DNA of 64,000 nt, taken from NCBI GenBank assembly GCA_903772945.1, contig CAICTM010000019.1, positions 109,501 through 173,500 of the forward strand, written 5' to 3'. This stretch comes from Seminavis robusta (taxonomy: Eukaryota; Bacillariophyta; Bacillariophyceae; Naviculales; Naviculaceae). The translations under genes were made by a program, and so were the position numbers. The notes beneath the pieces were generated by a model that was not told the origin of the DNA, made no database searches, and was given only the letters and a program-made list of their open reading frames with translations. Below, piece by piece: positions 20,602-32,093 of this stretch. How positions within the stretch are numbered: position 1 is the stretch's first letter; each line of letters opens with the position of its first letter.

Positions 20602-21091
20602 GCGACTGCGATTTGAATTTATGGAGGAATTTATGGGGGTTTGTTCGAGCGAAGGATGGGGATCCGTTATATCCGTGCATCCATTTGAATTGAGAGACAG
20701 TGTGAGACAAATAGTTCGCGAGCCGTTGTGATGCATTTGCTGACACTTACACTGTTCTTCAGACACATGAGACTTAGGTGTCAGGGGCGATGACCATAGT
20801 CATTGCCATATCCCCCTATCTTTGGTATCCCCTACCAGTGTCGCACGATGCCCTGCCGACTCTCAAATTCGGAATTGGGAATCCAACGGATAACCCTCTC
20901 CCTCTCCTTTTTCTTTTTCCCTCCCCCGCGCTGCTGCCTAACCCCCCCATAATCTCGTACGAAAAGCGGGCATTCTGGCAGGCACTTCTTATTCTTCTTT
21001 GAGAAGGCATCCAAAACAGCTTCATCCACATCCATCGCGCCTCAACTGTCGCCAAAGCATCACCCGACAGACGAGGCAAGATAGGGTAGGA
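20602..21091. other. Intergenic, upstream of the receptor gene
   Basis: I see no gene. A pyrimidine-rich stretch at about 20895-20935 may belong to the core promoter or 5' UTR region of the plus-strand receptor gene. Confidence 0.4.
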
Positions 21092-23585
21092 ATGAAGCAA
21101 AGATGGCGGAGCGAAAAGGGGTATCCGCCGCTGGGATGCAGGAACGTTTTTCTCGCTACCAACTTTCTGCTGTTCTTTCTCCTTGTTGCCGTTGTGGCTC
21201 AAGTGGAAGAAGAAGAGCTGTCCAAGGAAATACCCCCCGTGGGCTTTCGGGAAGGCAGCCCGCTGTGTCCTTGCCTGCCTGCCCTTCCCCTCACTGTTGA
21301 CGATCGAGATCTTGCCAATCCCAACCTGGAAAATCACTTGGGCAAATTGTTCGACTCGCCTACGTATGGTGTTGGATGCGGTGCCCACGATGTCAAGACA
21401 CCGCTTTGCTTGGAAGAGAGCAACTACTGTGACAGAGCCAAGCACATGGTTCCTTCGCCATTTGGTTGTGATATGAGCTGGTGTAGTCGAAGCTGGTGCT
21501 TTGTGGATCCTCTCAATTGCACACTGGCCAGTCGTCGAAGCAGCGCCTTTGCCCACAGCAATCGGCACTATTCCTACGCCACATGTGGCCACATGGATAT
21601 TTTTACCCATGTGCAAAGATTCAAAGCATTGGAGGGACAGATATTCAAAGTTGGCTTCAATTCCAACAGTGGGGGTTGGTTGGGAGCTTACAACAAGGAC
21701 AAGCAACACTACCAAGGACCGATCGACAACTGGTCTGGGCCGGTAGTGGATTTTGTCATTCAAGCGGCCAGAATTGGGCGGTTTCAGATGGAAATCACAC
21801 CGCCACCACCGACCTTGTGGGTGCATTCAGTAGAGTACTTTGAGTCCGAGTCGAACTTTGATTTTTGTGTTTATGCAGCGTCGCTCGGCTACCTGGACAT
21901 GTGCGTCGCACAGTATACCATTACAGAGCGAAGAGCAGCAAGTACAGACTGGTTGACACTGGGGAGCGTGGGAATCTACCTGATTGTGAACCGTGATGCA
22001 GACAATGGAAGAGATCTGAACTACTTTTTTAGATCCATTGCGACCATCTTTAGTCCATTCACGTAAGAACATACTGGTACCCTATTTGGTAGTTTGCGTA
22101 TGTTCAAATTGCTTGTTTCTTGTACCCCTACTCTCACACTCACACACTTGATTGTTTCCTGTCCAAACGACAAAACCAACAGACCACACACATGGCTCTT
22201 TATATGCGCCTTCGTCATTCCAATCCTTGGGATTCTCATGGTGGTGCACGAACGTGGCAGGGGCGCCTCTTCCTCTTATCCAACCGAGGAAGTGGTCTTG
22301 ATGACAAATGACAAAACGGGGGAATCCATGATCAAAAAGATCCCAATTCCAATCTACATGAGTATCATCAAATCCATCTATGTTGCCTTCTTGGCGGTCA
22401 TGCAACAAACATATGATCCTGCTGTCTCGACGTTAGGTGCCATGCTCAATTTGTTGGGAATTGCATTCTTTATATTGACAATCGTCGCGGTGTACACAGC
22501 CAATCTCGCTGCCATTCTTTCGCACAATGTGGAGAATGTTGTTGTGAGCAATCTAGATGATGCCATCGCTGCGGGCTACAGGTTTTGCAGCGAGCGAAAG
22601 AATATGGAATCCGTGTTGAATGTGTTTCCAACGCTGGATCGGAACAGGTTTGTGGTGGATCCCCCGGAAATTGGCGGAGACGGGGAGCCTGGGTTCACCT
22701 GTTCAGCCTGCCAAAGCAGGGCAAGGGTATTTGATTTCTTGGATCCTTTGAGGGCTAACCGAGACCCGAAGTATTGCCATGCAGCTATTGCACCCGAAGA
22801 GGATCTGGACGTGTTTGCGTCAAAGGCATTGCACTGCAACAAAACGATTGTAGGGAAACCAGTGCAAATGGTTCAAACAGGCATGCCAGTTTTCGAAAAC
22901 GTGTCGCCTCAGCTGATCTCTTTTTTCTTGAAACTTCAAAATGATGGTGTCTATGACGCTGGCCTGCTGGCAAACAAACCGAACAGTCGATGTACCATGC
23001 CAGGAGGGGACGATAATGCAGTGGGTCTCACCATTTCCCAGTTGTCAGGTACGCAAGAGCTCTCCTGGTGTTGCACTCCGTGCCAAAGAATGCCATAATC
23101 CAACACGTCTACTTCACGCTATTATAGGAATATGGGTGGTCAGCTTTGGTTTTGCCTTCTTGGGTCTTGCGGCAACATTCTGGCAAACTTGTTTGAAGTG
23201 TCAAAACAGGGGTGAGAAAACGGTACAGATGAAACGAGTCTACAAGCGGGATCAGCGAGGGGCTAGGATTGAGGTTTTAGGGATGCAAGACACTTGGATG
23301 GCTGGTACTTGGGACAGAGATGGCAAACCTGCTCTGATGGAGGACCTGTCGATGGCCGGCTCTACGCATCTGATGGAGCTCCGTGGAAGTATACCGTCGG
23401 CTCCATTTGATCGGGATCCCCGTCTCTCTGAATTGAGCGAGCTGCACAGCAGAATCAGTGGCCAAACCCGACGTCGGGGTGGACCGGCGAGAGACGACTC
23501 TGCAGGAGAAAGTCGCTTTAACGCGTCGTTGACGATGATCGACGAAGAGCTCGAGGCGGCGTCAGACAGGGACTTCAGCAGGTAG
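21092..23585 (+). CDS. Ionotropic glutamate receptor-like channel, three exons
   Basis: Exons 21092-22062, 22183-23048 and 23128-23585 join in frame over GT-AG introns of 120 and 79 bases, giving about 764 residues; an in-frame ATG at 20999 would add 31. After a hydrophobic signal segment (FLLFFLLVAVVAQ) comes a Cys-rich extracellular part (YGVGCGAHD, SWCSRSWCFVD). A ligand-binding-like lobe follows, then M1 (WLFICAFVIPILGILMVV), a pore-side segment (IIKSIYVAFLAVMQQT), M3 with VYTANLAAILS near residue 426, a second lobe, and M4 (IWVVSFGFAFLGLAATFW). YTANLAA is the hallmark M3 motif of glutamate receptor channels. The cytoplasmic tail is charged. A Ca2+/cation channel gated by a small extracellular ligand is the inferred role. 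Confidence 0.85.
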
Positions 23586-24443
23586 CTAGCTAGCAGGGAA
23601 AACTCAGAAAGCGGAAGTGCACTGAAAATGGCAAGGATCCAGCGCGGGGCAGAAGACAGATGCAACGAATGCATGGTGTAACGATAGGGCCAGAAGCTGC
23701 GATCCTTGGAGAATGTTGTGGGGATCGAGCATCTAGCTAGATCGGATGATGACAATCTGTGCTGTGCTCAGCACCTGAAGTCCACTGAAGATTGCAGAGT
23801 TCAATTATTCCGTACCAACAGCAGCACAATCAGGTTCGCTCCTTCGCTTCTCATTCTGTTGTGTTCTGCAATAGGGTGTGCCTCCTCAGCAGCGAAGGCA
23901 AAAGCAGCATGCATGCTTTTCATCTTGGGATTCGCTTCATCATTCGGTTTCGGGTCTTGAGGGCTTCCTGCTGCTACGCTTGTGAAATCACGAGTCCTCG
24001 AATATTGCCTGTGCCAGCGATCCAAGACAATTCAGTGAGGATAGATGAGATGAAGTGCCTGGGTGGCTATAGTAGCAACTTAGCCAGATATTGCACTGGA
24101 GACCTTTGGACCCCCAATGTTGGATATTGGTCCCCTACAGGGCCCTCTTGAATGATGGCCCTCTTGAATGATGGATACTGTTTGGTTCATGGTCCAAAAA
24201 AATAAAACATAAGTCAACCCAGGACAAAAGTCGGAATACATGCAAAGCAGTAGGGCGGGAGAACTGGTAACCATTGACGGAGAAACGGTGCAATGGCACT
24301 GTCGGTGGCACCTCACAAAGCCTTGGTCCTTTAGAAGTCAGTATATGTATCATGCACTTCTTGCAGTTGCTCTTCAAACACTTGAACACTACCAGGCCCT
24401 GTGATGTGATCTCTATAGCTAGCTAGAATTCTCTGTCTCCTTA
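23586..24443. other. Intergenic between convergent genes
   Basis: I see no gene. GCTA palindromes occur at 23583-23596 and 24416-24427. A short tandem copy of CCTCTTGAATGATGG lies at about 24143-24172. Confidence 0.45.
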
Positions 24444-27400
24444 CTACCAATAACCATCTTCCACCAGACCAACCAATCCTGCCAAAGCTCCCCAGTGATA
24501 GAACTTGGTCCCTGTACAGTCTTTGGCACCATCACCCTCCAATGATGGGTGAAAGTTCTCACAAATGTCACGGTGTCGGTTCCACTGGTTCATCATCATG
24601 GCTTCCATTTGCTTGCACAATGCCTTGCGGGCTAAATCCCAGTTGGGCTCTTCCATGCTGCCTTTCGCTGTCCTCTTCTCGTTGCCATCTTTGACATCGA
24701 GGTGAGCCAAGTGCCTTTCTGGATACTGCAGGCTCCAGTGAACCAGCTGCACAAGAGGTCCCCAAACATAACCCCTCCAACTGTATGGTACAGGAACGAA
24801 GGAGCATGCAGAAGGGGTAAGGAAGGAACATCATGGATAGATCAATAGACAGACAATGAACGTACTAATTGTCTCCTGCCATAAACGCGGGATCATCGGC
24901 ACTGATACTCGGCAGTCCCCAGTAGCACCCTTTCGGGTCGTTTCCATCAAAATCACCATTTGGGGCAATGCAAAACCGGGAGGAGTTCAAGAGCCAAGCA
25001 CCCACCATGCTCTCTACCTGCTCTTGGGTAGCCGCCCCAGCCATCATGGGGTAAAAGCTAGTGGGACTGACCCGACGATAAAATGTCCCATTGGTAAAGC
25101 GGTTGACAAAGGCCTGTTGCGACTCGTCCCAAAGTTCGGTTTGTATCTTGTCTCGAATCGTGTCGCCTCTTTTACGTAGCATTTGGACGAGCTTGGGGTC
25201 CTTGCCAATCGCCTCTGCGAGTTCTGCCAGACTGTAGGCTTCTTGTGCAAACAGCGACGACATTCCTACATCATAGAGATTCATGACATGTAGAGTGTCA
25301 TTCCAGAAATCTCCGTCGTACATCGGGGAGTTGTCTGAATGGATACATGCATACATACAGGCAACGACACAGGGAATCGAAAAATGGGTGTGAGTACTTG
25401 TAGTCGAGCTGGGAAACTCCTCGTACATTGGTTCGTGCATTTGCGAGCGACGTACCCATTCCGGATTCGTCCCTTGCACTAGCCATACCGTCATCCCCCA
25501 GACTCGTCTTTGCTCCATTTCGTTTCGTATGAGTATTGTTGGACTTTAATAAGGTCCCAAGTTGACGTTGGCTAGTACTCACTGCGGACTGACCGCGATT
25601 GTGAATTGTTGGCTGAAATGATTCCTCGTGACTTCCCAGAGCAATCAGTCCCAATGGCGGCAGACTCCGCTTGGCTAGTGACCAGTTGTTCCAGTCGAGC
25701 AGGTCGTCAAAAACTACTTCTACAGGCCATTTGTCCTTGTATTTGCGGTACAATTCCAGTGTAACTTTGGCTCCAATCATGGGCTCTGTCCGATCCTGCG
25801 ATTTGAACCCTCCAGCAGCAATATTGGGTATGAATCCAGCGGCCGCTTTGGATTTGACAACTTGGAATAGATTCGAGTAAGCAATTCCTTTGCTTCCCAA
25901 ACCGGCGAGTAAGGAAGCAAACAAGGTGTCCCAATCTATACAGTATGAGATATATACAAAACATTGAAATGAGACGACGACAAGTATGCAGCGAGCAACG
26001 GTTCGATCATGCATGCATGGAAACAAGCAAACGCACCAAAGATGATATATGTCCAGTCCGTGGTGGCAGCCCCCGATTGTCCTCGGAAATCCCAAAACTC
26101 CGTCCTCGAGATGGGCATGAGTAGTCCATTGTTCTCAACCGGATTGTAAATAGTTGACCACATGGAGGTTGAGAGCACAGCTTCTGCCACGGCATATTTG
26201 TCGTCTCCAAACCTTTTACGTAATGCGGCTTGAGCTGCATCTTTGGCGGCTTTGATTTTGGTTTGCACGTCTTTAATTGTTGGTGTGGCGTCCATGATAT
26301 TGGAACCAAAGGCAATGGGTTGGTATGGTTGCGTTATGAGGACCCGCAGGTAGGGTGCATTGTCATGATCGTCATCGTTGTCATCGAGCGGTTGATTGCT
26401 ATGTTGGTGATTATTTCTTATTGTTGCCCAATCATCCGTGGTCAAGGTCACATTGACGGTATCGAACCCGGGAGTTTCAAACGTCAATTGTGGCGTGTTT
26501 TGCGTAGTATCCTTGGTTTTGGTCACAGTTCCAGGTCGATACCATCCAAATCGTCCATGAATTTGTATTTCGTAATCAAAGGGATCGTTTTGTGGAAACT
26601 CTTGCGAGGTGACGAGCACGTACAGTTGACTATTGTCGGATGATGAAACGGAATATTCGACCGTGACATTGGCAGTTTGGAATGCCATGCGATAGGACAC
26701 GTAGGATCGATCCATTGTGTGCAATCCAACTCGAATATTGTCGTCATCGGGAATGGCAAATTCGAGACAGGTATTGGACGATATCTGACATAGTTTGGGC
26801 GTAACAATGATTCCTTCTGGCAACTTGACAATACTGACCATATTATGTCGTAGCCAAGCGCCCCATCCGTATCCCAGTGTTTTTTGAAACTCATCTCGTT
26901 GGGCTTCTGCCGGTGGCAAGTGAGGAGAAAATGTGACTTTGGAAGAAGATTTTTCGAATGGTTCGTTCGAGTCGATTTCTTTGGATGCTTGATATTCTTC
27001 TGGTTGTTCTTCTGTGTCTGATGCTGGTGTTTTTGCAAGCTCTTTCCAAGTGAGTTGAAAGGAAGCAATGTGCTGGCAAGCAGTGTCATTGGTGGTGATT
27101 CTAGCTCGAAAGGGCTGGGGTTTACTGGTATCAATGGGGAGAGGATTATCTGTATCTGTAGCTCGAAAGGAGTTTCCATCAGAGCACACCAAGTGTCCAT
27201 CTATCCAGACAAAGCCAGAGGATGTGTGTGTAAAGTCACAGCTAAACTTGTACACTGCAGTTGTTGTTGTTGCAGCAGCAGTGCTACCACCAAACAAGGC
27301 AGTGCCAGAGAGCTCTCCTGATAAAAAGCAGCCAGTTTCAGTTGAGTAGGAATGAGCAGCCAGGGAAAGATTGGCTGTTTGAGTGATCCCACTCACTGCA

Positions 27401-27546
27401 GGACTAAATGCCAGAGCAGCATTGTCGTAAAGCTTGAAAGAAAGACCAGAGGGACTCTTATTGCTGCTGATGGGCTGAGCAAAAGACAAGTTCAACCAGC
27501 TGAGAAAAAGCAGCCAGCCGACTAAGGATGGAGTGCGGATCACCAT
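24444..27546 (-). CDS. Glycoside hydrolase family 63 (mannosyl-oligosaccharide glucosidase-like), 4-5 exons
   Basis: Exons 27546-26037, 25935-25456, 25334-24866 and 24780-24444 join over introns of 101, 121 and 85 bases to give about 931 residues. An additional in-phase intron, 25582-25508 (GTGAGT...AAAG), would remove 25 poorly conserved residues and leave about 906. A signal peptide (LLFLSWLNLSFAQ) is followed by a long N-terminal beta region. The GH63 (alpha/alpha)6 domain then shows DWTYIIFDWDTLFASLLAG, AAGGFKSQDRTEPMIG, FDDLLDWNNW, ESGMDNSPMYDGDFW, NYWRGYVWGPL and CENFHP...FYHWGALAGL. GH63 enzymes trim the outer glucose of N-glycans in the ER. That role fits the signal peptide, but a related sugar substrate is possible. 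Confidence 0.9.
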
Positions 27547-28274
27547 AGTAACTCTAGAGACTTCAATAATTCTGTTGTGGGTTGTGAGAATAATGAGGTT
27601 CTGGCTTCTCCAATAAGGTTTGGTAGTATCGGTTCAGGCCATGCGCTGATATCGTGGATTGCTCTCCCACTTTAACTTGCGGAATAAACTTGATCGTCTT
27701 AGGTGCTGTCTGGAGCCGGCCAGAGTCGCGTCGAGGTTGCTCCGGTAGCTCCTTGCATGGCTGGTAGCTATTAGAGGTGGGTTAGGGTCAAAGCATCCAT
27801 GAGGTTCATGGGGAGCCAACGGCCAACGGCGGCAGTTGGTTGCTGGATGGAGGGTCAACAAGCAGGCTGCAAAGCGCAGCCCAAAGCAGAGCTCTTTCCT
27901 GTGGTTTGTCAGTCACATCAAGACTGGCGATGACTACTTGTGACCTTAACAAGGAAAGAAGGCAATAAACAGCGTCAAGCCAGCGACGAAAGAGAAAAGA
28001 AACACCATAGGTCTTCTTACGGAAAGTGTCAGTAAATGGGAAGTTTGTACTTAGAGACCTTGTAGGTAAGCAACGCAACAACGCAATCCTCTTCAATCGT
28101 CCAAACGAAACCTGCCAAAGGCTTGGTCACAAATTCGAAGGCTCGAAAAAATTGATCTTGCCATCCCGTGCATTATCCAACAACTCGTCGCTCTCTTCTC
28201 TCTTGGTGAATGAGGTTCCCATAAAAACAAACAAGCAAACAAAACCAATCAGACCACAACACAACACGAACACC
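27547..28274. other. Divergent intergenic region
   Basis: It separates the GH63 gene (-) from a globin (+). An open frame continues upstream of the globin to 28026, but the ATG at 28275 has a good CACCATGGG context and I take the rest as 5' UTR. Nothing else is seen. Confidence 0.45.
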
Positions 28275-28841
28275 ATGGGTTTCCTGACGACCTTTCGAAA
28301 TACTAGTGGCGGCAGCAGCCCCAAACGAACACGAAGTAAGAGTCCCGGTCCTTTCTCCCGATCGCAGCAACAGCAACATCAGCAACAGGAGGACGGCTAC
28401 CTCCTGGATCGCTTGGGTGGCATGCCCATGCTGAATTCCATTGTGAATGACTTTGTGAATCGATCAGGAACAGATCCACGCCTAATACCGTTTTATGAAG
28501 GCGTCGACTACAGGATTCTATCAGAGCATCAGAAGCGCTTCTTTGCAATGGCATTTACCAAAGTCCCAGAGACTGCACACCTCGAGCTAGTCATCAAGAA
28601 GAGACATCAGCATTTGTTTGTGAAAGGATTGAATGAATCTCACTTTGATATTATGGTTGGTGAACACTTGGTTGGTGCTCTTAGGGACCGTGGATTCAAT
28701 GATGCCGTTATCAACGAGGCTACCACCATCATTGCCCCCCTGCGGAAGGTCTTTGAAAAGGCAGCCAAAGAAGCATCTTGGAATGGAAGAGTTCCAACAA
28801 TTTTGAATATGCGGAGCCAAGCCATCACATCCAACTCTTGA
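28275..28841 (+). CDS. Truncated haemoglobin with Ser/Arg-rich N-terminal extension
   Basis: A single exon of 188 residues. The first 40 residues are low-complexity (SPKRTRSKSPGPFSRS and then Gln-rich). The globin domain follows: LLDRLGGMPMLNSIVNDFV, LIPFYEGVDYRILSEHQKRF (EHQKRF at the E helix), FAMAFTKVP, KKRHQHLFVKGLNESHFDIM (proximal His in RHQ) and TTIIAPLRKVFE. This pattern matches group 1 truncated globins of cyanobacterial GlbN type. Its closest relative in the window is the gene 700 bases downstream in the same orientation. O2 or NO chemistry is typical of the family. Confidence 0.88.
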   Translation: MGFLTTFRNTSGGSSPKRTRSKSPGPFSRSQQQQHQQQEDGYLLDRLGGMPMLNSIVNDFVNRSGTDPRLIPFYEGVDYRILSEHQKRFFAMAFTKVPETAHLELVIKKRHQHLFVKGLNESHFDIMVGEHLVGALRDRGFNDAVINEATTIIAPLRKVFEKAAKEASWNGRVPTILNMRSQAITSNS

Positions 28842-28897
28842 ATTGAATGAGAGACCAGTCCTGCCGTACCCCATGAAGAACGCCAAAGGTCGAGCAA

Positions 28898-29494
28898 ATG
28901 CAGAAAACTTTACACCAGCTGTTTAGCCATCATACCCATAAACTAAAAGGAACTATCAGCAATGTTGACATACGGTACCGGTACGAAACAACCATGCATC
29001 CTAAAATCTTGGAGAGGCGTCAACGTCAAGGTTTGGATGCCGTAGCGGTACCGGTAGCCTCGTCCGAGGTGAAGCCCCAACTTGGAGGTGCGATCGGAAG
29101 AGCCGATCCGAACCTTCGCGATCGAGTTCGGTTCGAAGCAAATAATCGAGGTAAAAGGGCTTACAGCGGCTACGACCGTACTGGAGTACCGGTTTTGAGC
29201 AACCGGTACCAGTACAGCTTTAACCCTAATGAGTCATTTGAAAGCATACCCACACAACCTTTTTTGTGCCGCTTTGGATCTTTCGATGACCCCATACCCC
29301 ATCACGGAACATTGTTTGACCACCAAGTGACCACCCAAGCTACCGGTACGTCGTACATGTACTGTAACTGGTACCCGTACCACCCGTACCAACGGCCACC
29401 GGTAGATCCTTCCGGATCCCTGCAGGAAACAATCTTCGAAAGAGCAGCTGAAAGAGCACACAAACTTCTGGACGATCGCATATTCGTTGACTAG
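28898..29494 (+). CDS. Possible small hypothetical protein between two globins
   Basis: An open frame of 198 codons (an ATG at 28994 gives about 166), 56 bases after the preceding globin stop. The sequence is Arg/Pro/Tyr-rich with no recognised motif. Several GGTACC/ACCGGT palindromic words lie inside it and supply V-P-V, Y-R-Y and T-G-T residues, so part of the frame may be repeat-derived. Unspliced length and position argue weakly for a gene; composition argues against one. Confidence 0.3.
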   Translation: MQKTLHQLFSHHTHKLKGTISNVDIRYRYETTMHPKILERRQRQGLDAVAVPVASSEVKPQLGGAIGRADPNLRDRVRFEANNRGKRAYSGYDRTGVPVLSNRYQYSFNPNESFESIPTQPFLCRFGSFDDPIPHHGTLFDHQVTTQATGTSYMYCNWYPYHPYQRPPVDPSGSLQETIFERAAERAHKLLDDRIFVD

Positions 29495-29543
29495 CTAGCT
29501 ACCATAGTGATCATTCCGCTACATTCCAACTAACTTGTGAACG

Positions 29544-30050
29544 ATGGTATTGAAAAAGGTCCTCCGCAGCCTCAGCCCCCAGCGACGCAGCAAGAGCCCC
29601 GTGAGAGAAAGTAGCCCTCGAAGGAACGACAGTAGAAGCAGCGAGTCTGCTGAAGATGCTCCTCCGAAGCCGAGCCTTATGATTCGATTGGGAGGACGGG
29701 ATGTCTTGCATAAAATCGTCGACAACTTTATCGAGAGGATTGTGACTAACGAGAAGCTCATGTTTTTCTTCGAGGGCGTTGATCAGCGTGCCCTGAACAT
29801 GCATCAGAAACGATTCCTATCCATGGCATTCACCAAGCTTCCAAATGGAATCGAAGCGACTATCAAGGCGAACCACCAAACCATGTTTGCCAACGGACTA
29901 AATGCGAGCCACTTTGATGTGTTTGTAGAAGACCTGGTGAAGTCAATGAGCCATTTTGGAGTCGACAATGACTTGATCTCTGAGGCCGTGTCAGTGATTG
30001 CGCCCTTGCGTCCAATCTTTGAAGAGGGAGCAAAGAATGCTGCTGCTTAG
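29544..30050 (+). CDS. Truncated haemoglobin with SR-rich N-terminal extension (second tandem copy)
   Basis: A single exon of 168 residues. Residues 7-35 are Ser/Arg/Pro-rich (SPQRRSKSPVRESSPRRNDS). The globin domain shows LMIRLGGRDVLHKIVDNFIE, KLMFFFEGVDQRALNMHQKR (MHQKR at the E helix), FLSMAFTKLP, KANHQTMFANGLNASHFDVF (proximal His in NHQ) and VSVIAPLRPIFEEGA. It is a tandem paralogue of 28275-28841, sharing the RSKSP extension, and a more distant relative of the minus-strand gene at 8160. The extension has possible phosphorylation sites but no known role. Confidence 0.88.
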   Translation: MVLKKVLRSLSPQRRSKSPVRESSPRRNDSRSSESAEDAPPKPSLMIRLGGRDVLHKIVDNFIERIVTNEKLMFFFEGVDQRALNMHQKRFLSMAFTKLPNGIEATIKANHQTMFANGLNASHFDVFVEDLVKSMSHFGVDNDLISEAVSVIAPLRPIFEEGAKNAAA

Positions 30051-32093
30051 TCGAATCAATTTTGAAGGCAGTGAATGGTGAAGGATTTGGGGGTGTACCG
30101 GTACAGGCAACTGAGCCCTTGTTTGTGTGTTGGTAGGTAAAAAATAGAAGAAGTAGTGTGTGGCTTACGGTGCCTGGTCAGGACGACGGTCTACCTATTT
30201 ATCAGCAAATGGAGAAGTAGTACAACTATAGGAGCCAAACTGGTACTCGAACAAGTTTGAAGGTGCGGTTGCACGTTGCAACTAGATTACTCGGCTCCTG
30301 CTAGTACCCGACGGACCAACAGCCACGAAATGAAATGACGTGGGCTCGTAGATCCTGCCTCCGAAGACCTGGTCCTCTGCATCGAACCGCAGTATGCCTG
30401 TTCTGATGAGAGCTTGTCGTTTAGAGACGTGCTCGACAATCACAGGGGCTGGATAATCGATGGTTTTAAAGCTGACGTCCCATGGTTCGAAGAAATCCCA
30501 TGGAAACAAAGATGTAAGGTTCGTAGATTGTTCAAAGTAGGAAAAGGAGGCATTGACGCCCGCCAACGGAGATGCTGTCAAGGCGGCAGTGCTTGGAACG
30601 TATTTTCTCCGAAATCAATCACCACATCCTGCGCATTGATTCGAGATGGATTCGACCCACCGCCGGAAACGGAAATGCTGAATATATCCTTCTTCTCAAT
30701 CTTGCTGTTGCGGTAAAGTTACCGCTAGACGTCGCGGATATATGGGTACAGTCGTCGTCAGGAGTCGAGTCAGCGTGATGATTCCATGCACAACTCCCGT
30801 ACCGGGTTCCACCACATTGGGATGCAACCCACTTCAAAACGTCCATGATGTAATCGTTCTTCACAACAGTGGTGCATGGCTATGTTAATGCTCAGCTCAG
30901 CCTAGCTATTCTTCGGGCCCACCACCTCTGCATGCGTGGCTCTCGTGTCCCTGCTGGCACAATGAGCTACCGCCATTCTCTCTGGGATGCCGATGGTGCA
31001 CTTGCACTCTTCCGCTAATCTTGCCCCCTTCCCCCCTCTTGACTTCCCCTGTACTTCCTCGCTTTCCTCCATGCACATCCCTTCCCCTGCCCCCCCCCCC
31101 CTTGCCCTGCTCCCGCTCCCAGTACGCCCACCACCGCAGCCACTGCTCTGCCTAGCTTAGCCCCACTCGCTCCTTAAGGTATCTATTTAGTATTTCTGTT
31201 TCTTCACAAAGAATCGTCCCTTACTAGCTAGCCATTAGATCTTACATGTAGTTTTCTCATTCTTGGAAGTTTCCTCCCGTCGTTGACTAGACATGCAACA
31301 TCAAGAGCAAAATCAAGAGTTTCGGAGCCAGCATCTTACTGAACCGGTACCATTGCTTGGTTGCTCCTGTGAAAACCGCCCATGACTTCCCTCTTCCTGT
31401 TTTACGAGCCCATCATCACACATTGTTCGTCCAACGTGCCGGGCATCAAGACATCAAGACATGGGTGTGAGACCAGCAAGCAAGAGCTCCGACAGAGTAC
31501 TAGTGCAGAGTACAGTACAGTCGTAAGTTAGTTTCAAAGACTAGTCACTCGTTACTCATGGCGTGACTCGACTCGACTCCACTCCATTGCATCCACTCGA
31601 CTGCTCGACTCGTCACTCGACTCGTCACCTGCGGACGTTTTGATCAGAATTGATTTAGGGTGAGGGGGACGTATGGACATACGTACGTTCCGAGAAAACA
31701 CATATGATACTACCGTACGTCAGCGGTAAATGCGAAAGATCCATCAAAACAAAACCCAATAGTCAGTCTCTTCAGCATGTGATGTGTGATGTGGCCCAAC
31801 AAGCTCGTCATGATAGCCCAGAGTTCTGAAGTCAGTTCACTGCCACAACGGGTTAAAAAAGTAACAACTTTCTACAGACTGTAGTATGTCAGCAAAGATC
31901 TCGGGCGCTACTTGTTCTGCTAATCGAGTAGAACTGCCTCGGGAGTTGTTGTTGACATCGTGGCTCGGCTGATGTCGGTGTGTTCTCTTGTGCGACGTAC
32001 GCACGATGGATCTCCTGTTCAGAGACCAAAGGCACCACCGGTAAGGCTCACAATCTAAACAATTACCGAATTGCAAAGAATAAATCAGCCACC
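30051..32093. other. Two-kilobase intergenic stretch
   Basis: No convincing gene. Short minus-strand frames at 30282-30864 look slightly protein-like but do not join. A pyrimidine-rich run with a C13-type homopolymer lies at 31020-31130, and ACTCG-type short repeats at 31565-31630. The last few hundred bases are the promoter side of the small plastid gene. Confidence 0.45.

Noticed and set aside
20081-20746. Long Val/Leu/Cys and Thr/Gln/Asn open frames on both strands
   Set aside because: They are translations of the CAA microsatellite in all frames, with no domain or codon bias.
30282-30864. Two minus-strand frames that look mildly protein-like
   Set aside because: They do not join by plausible splice sites and have no recognised motif.
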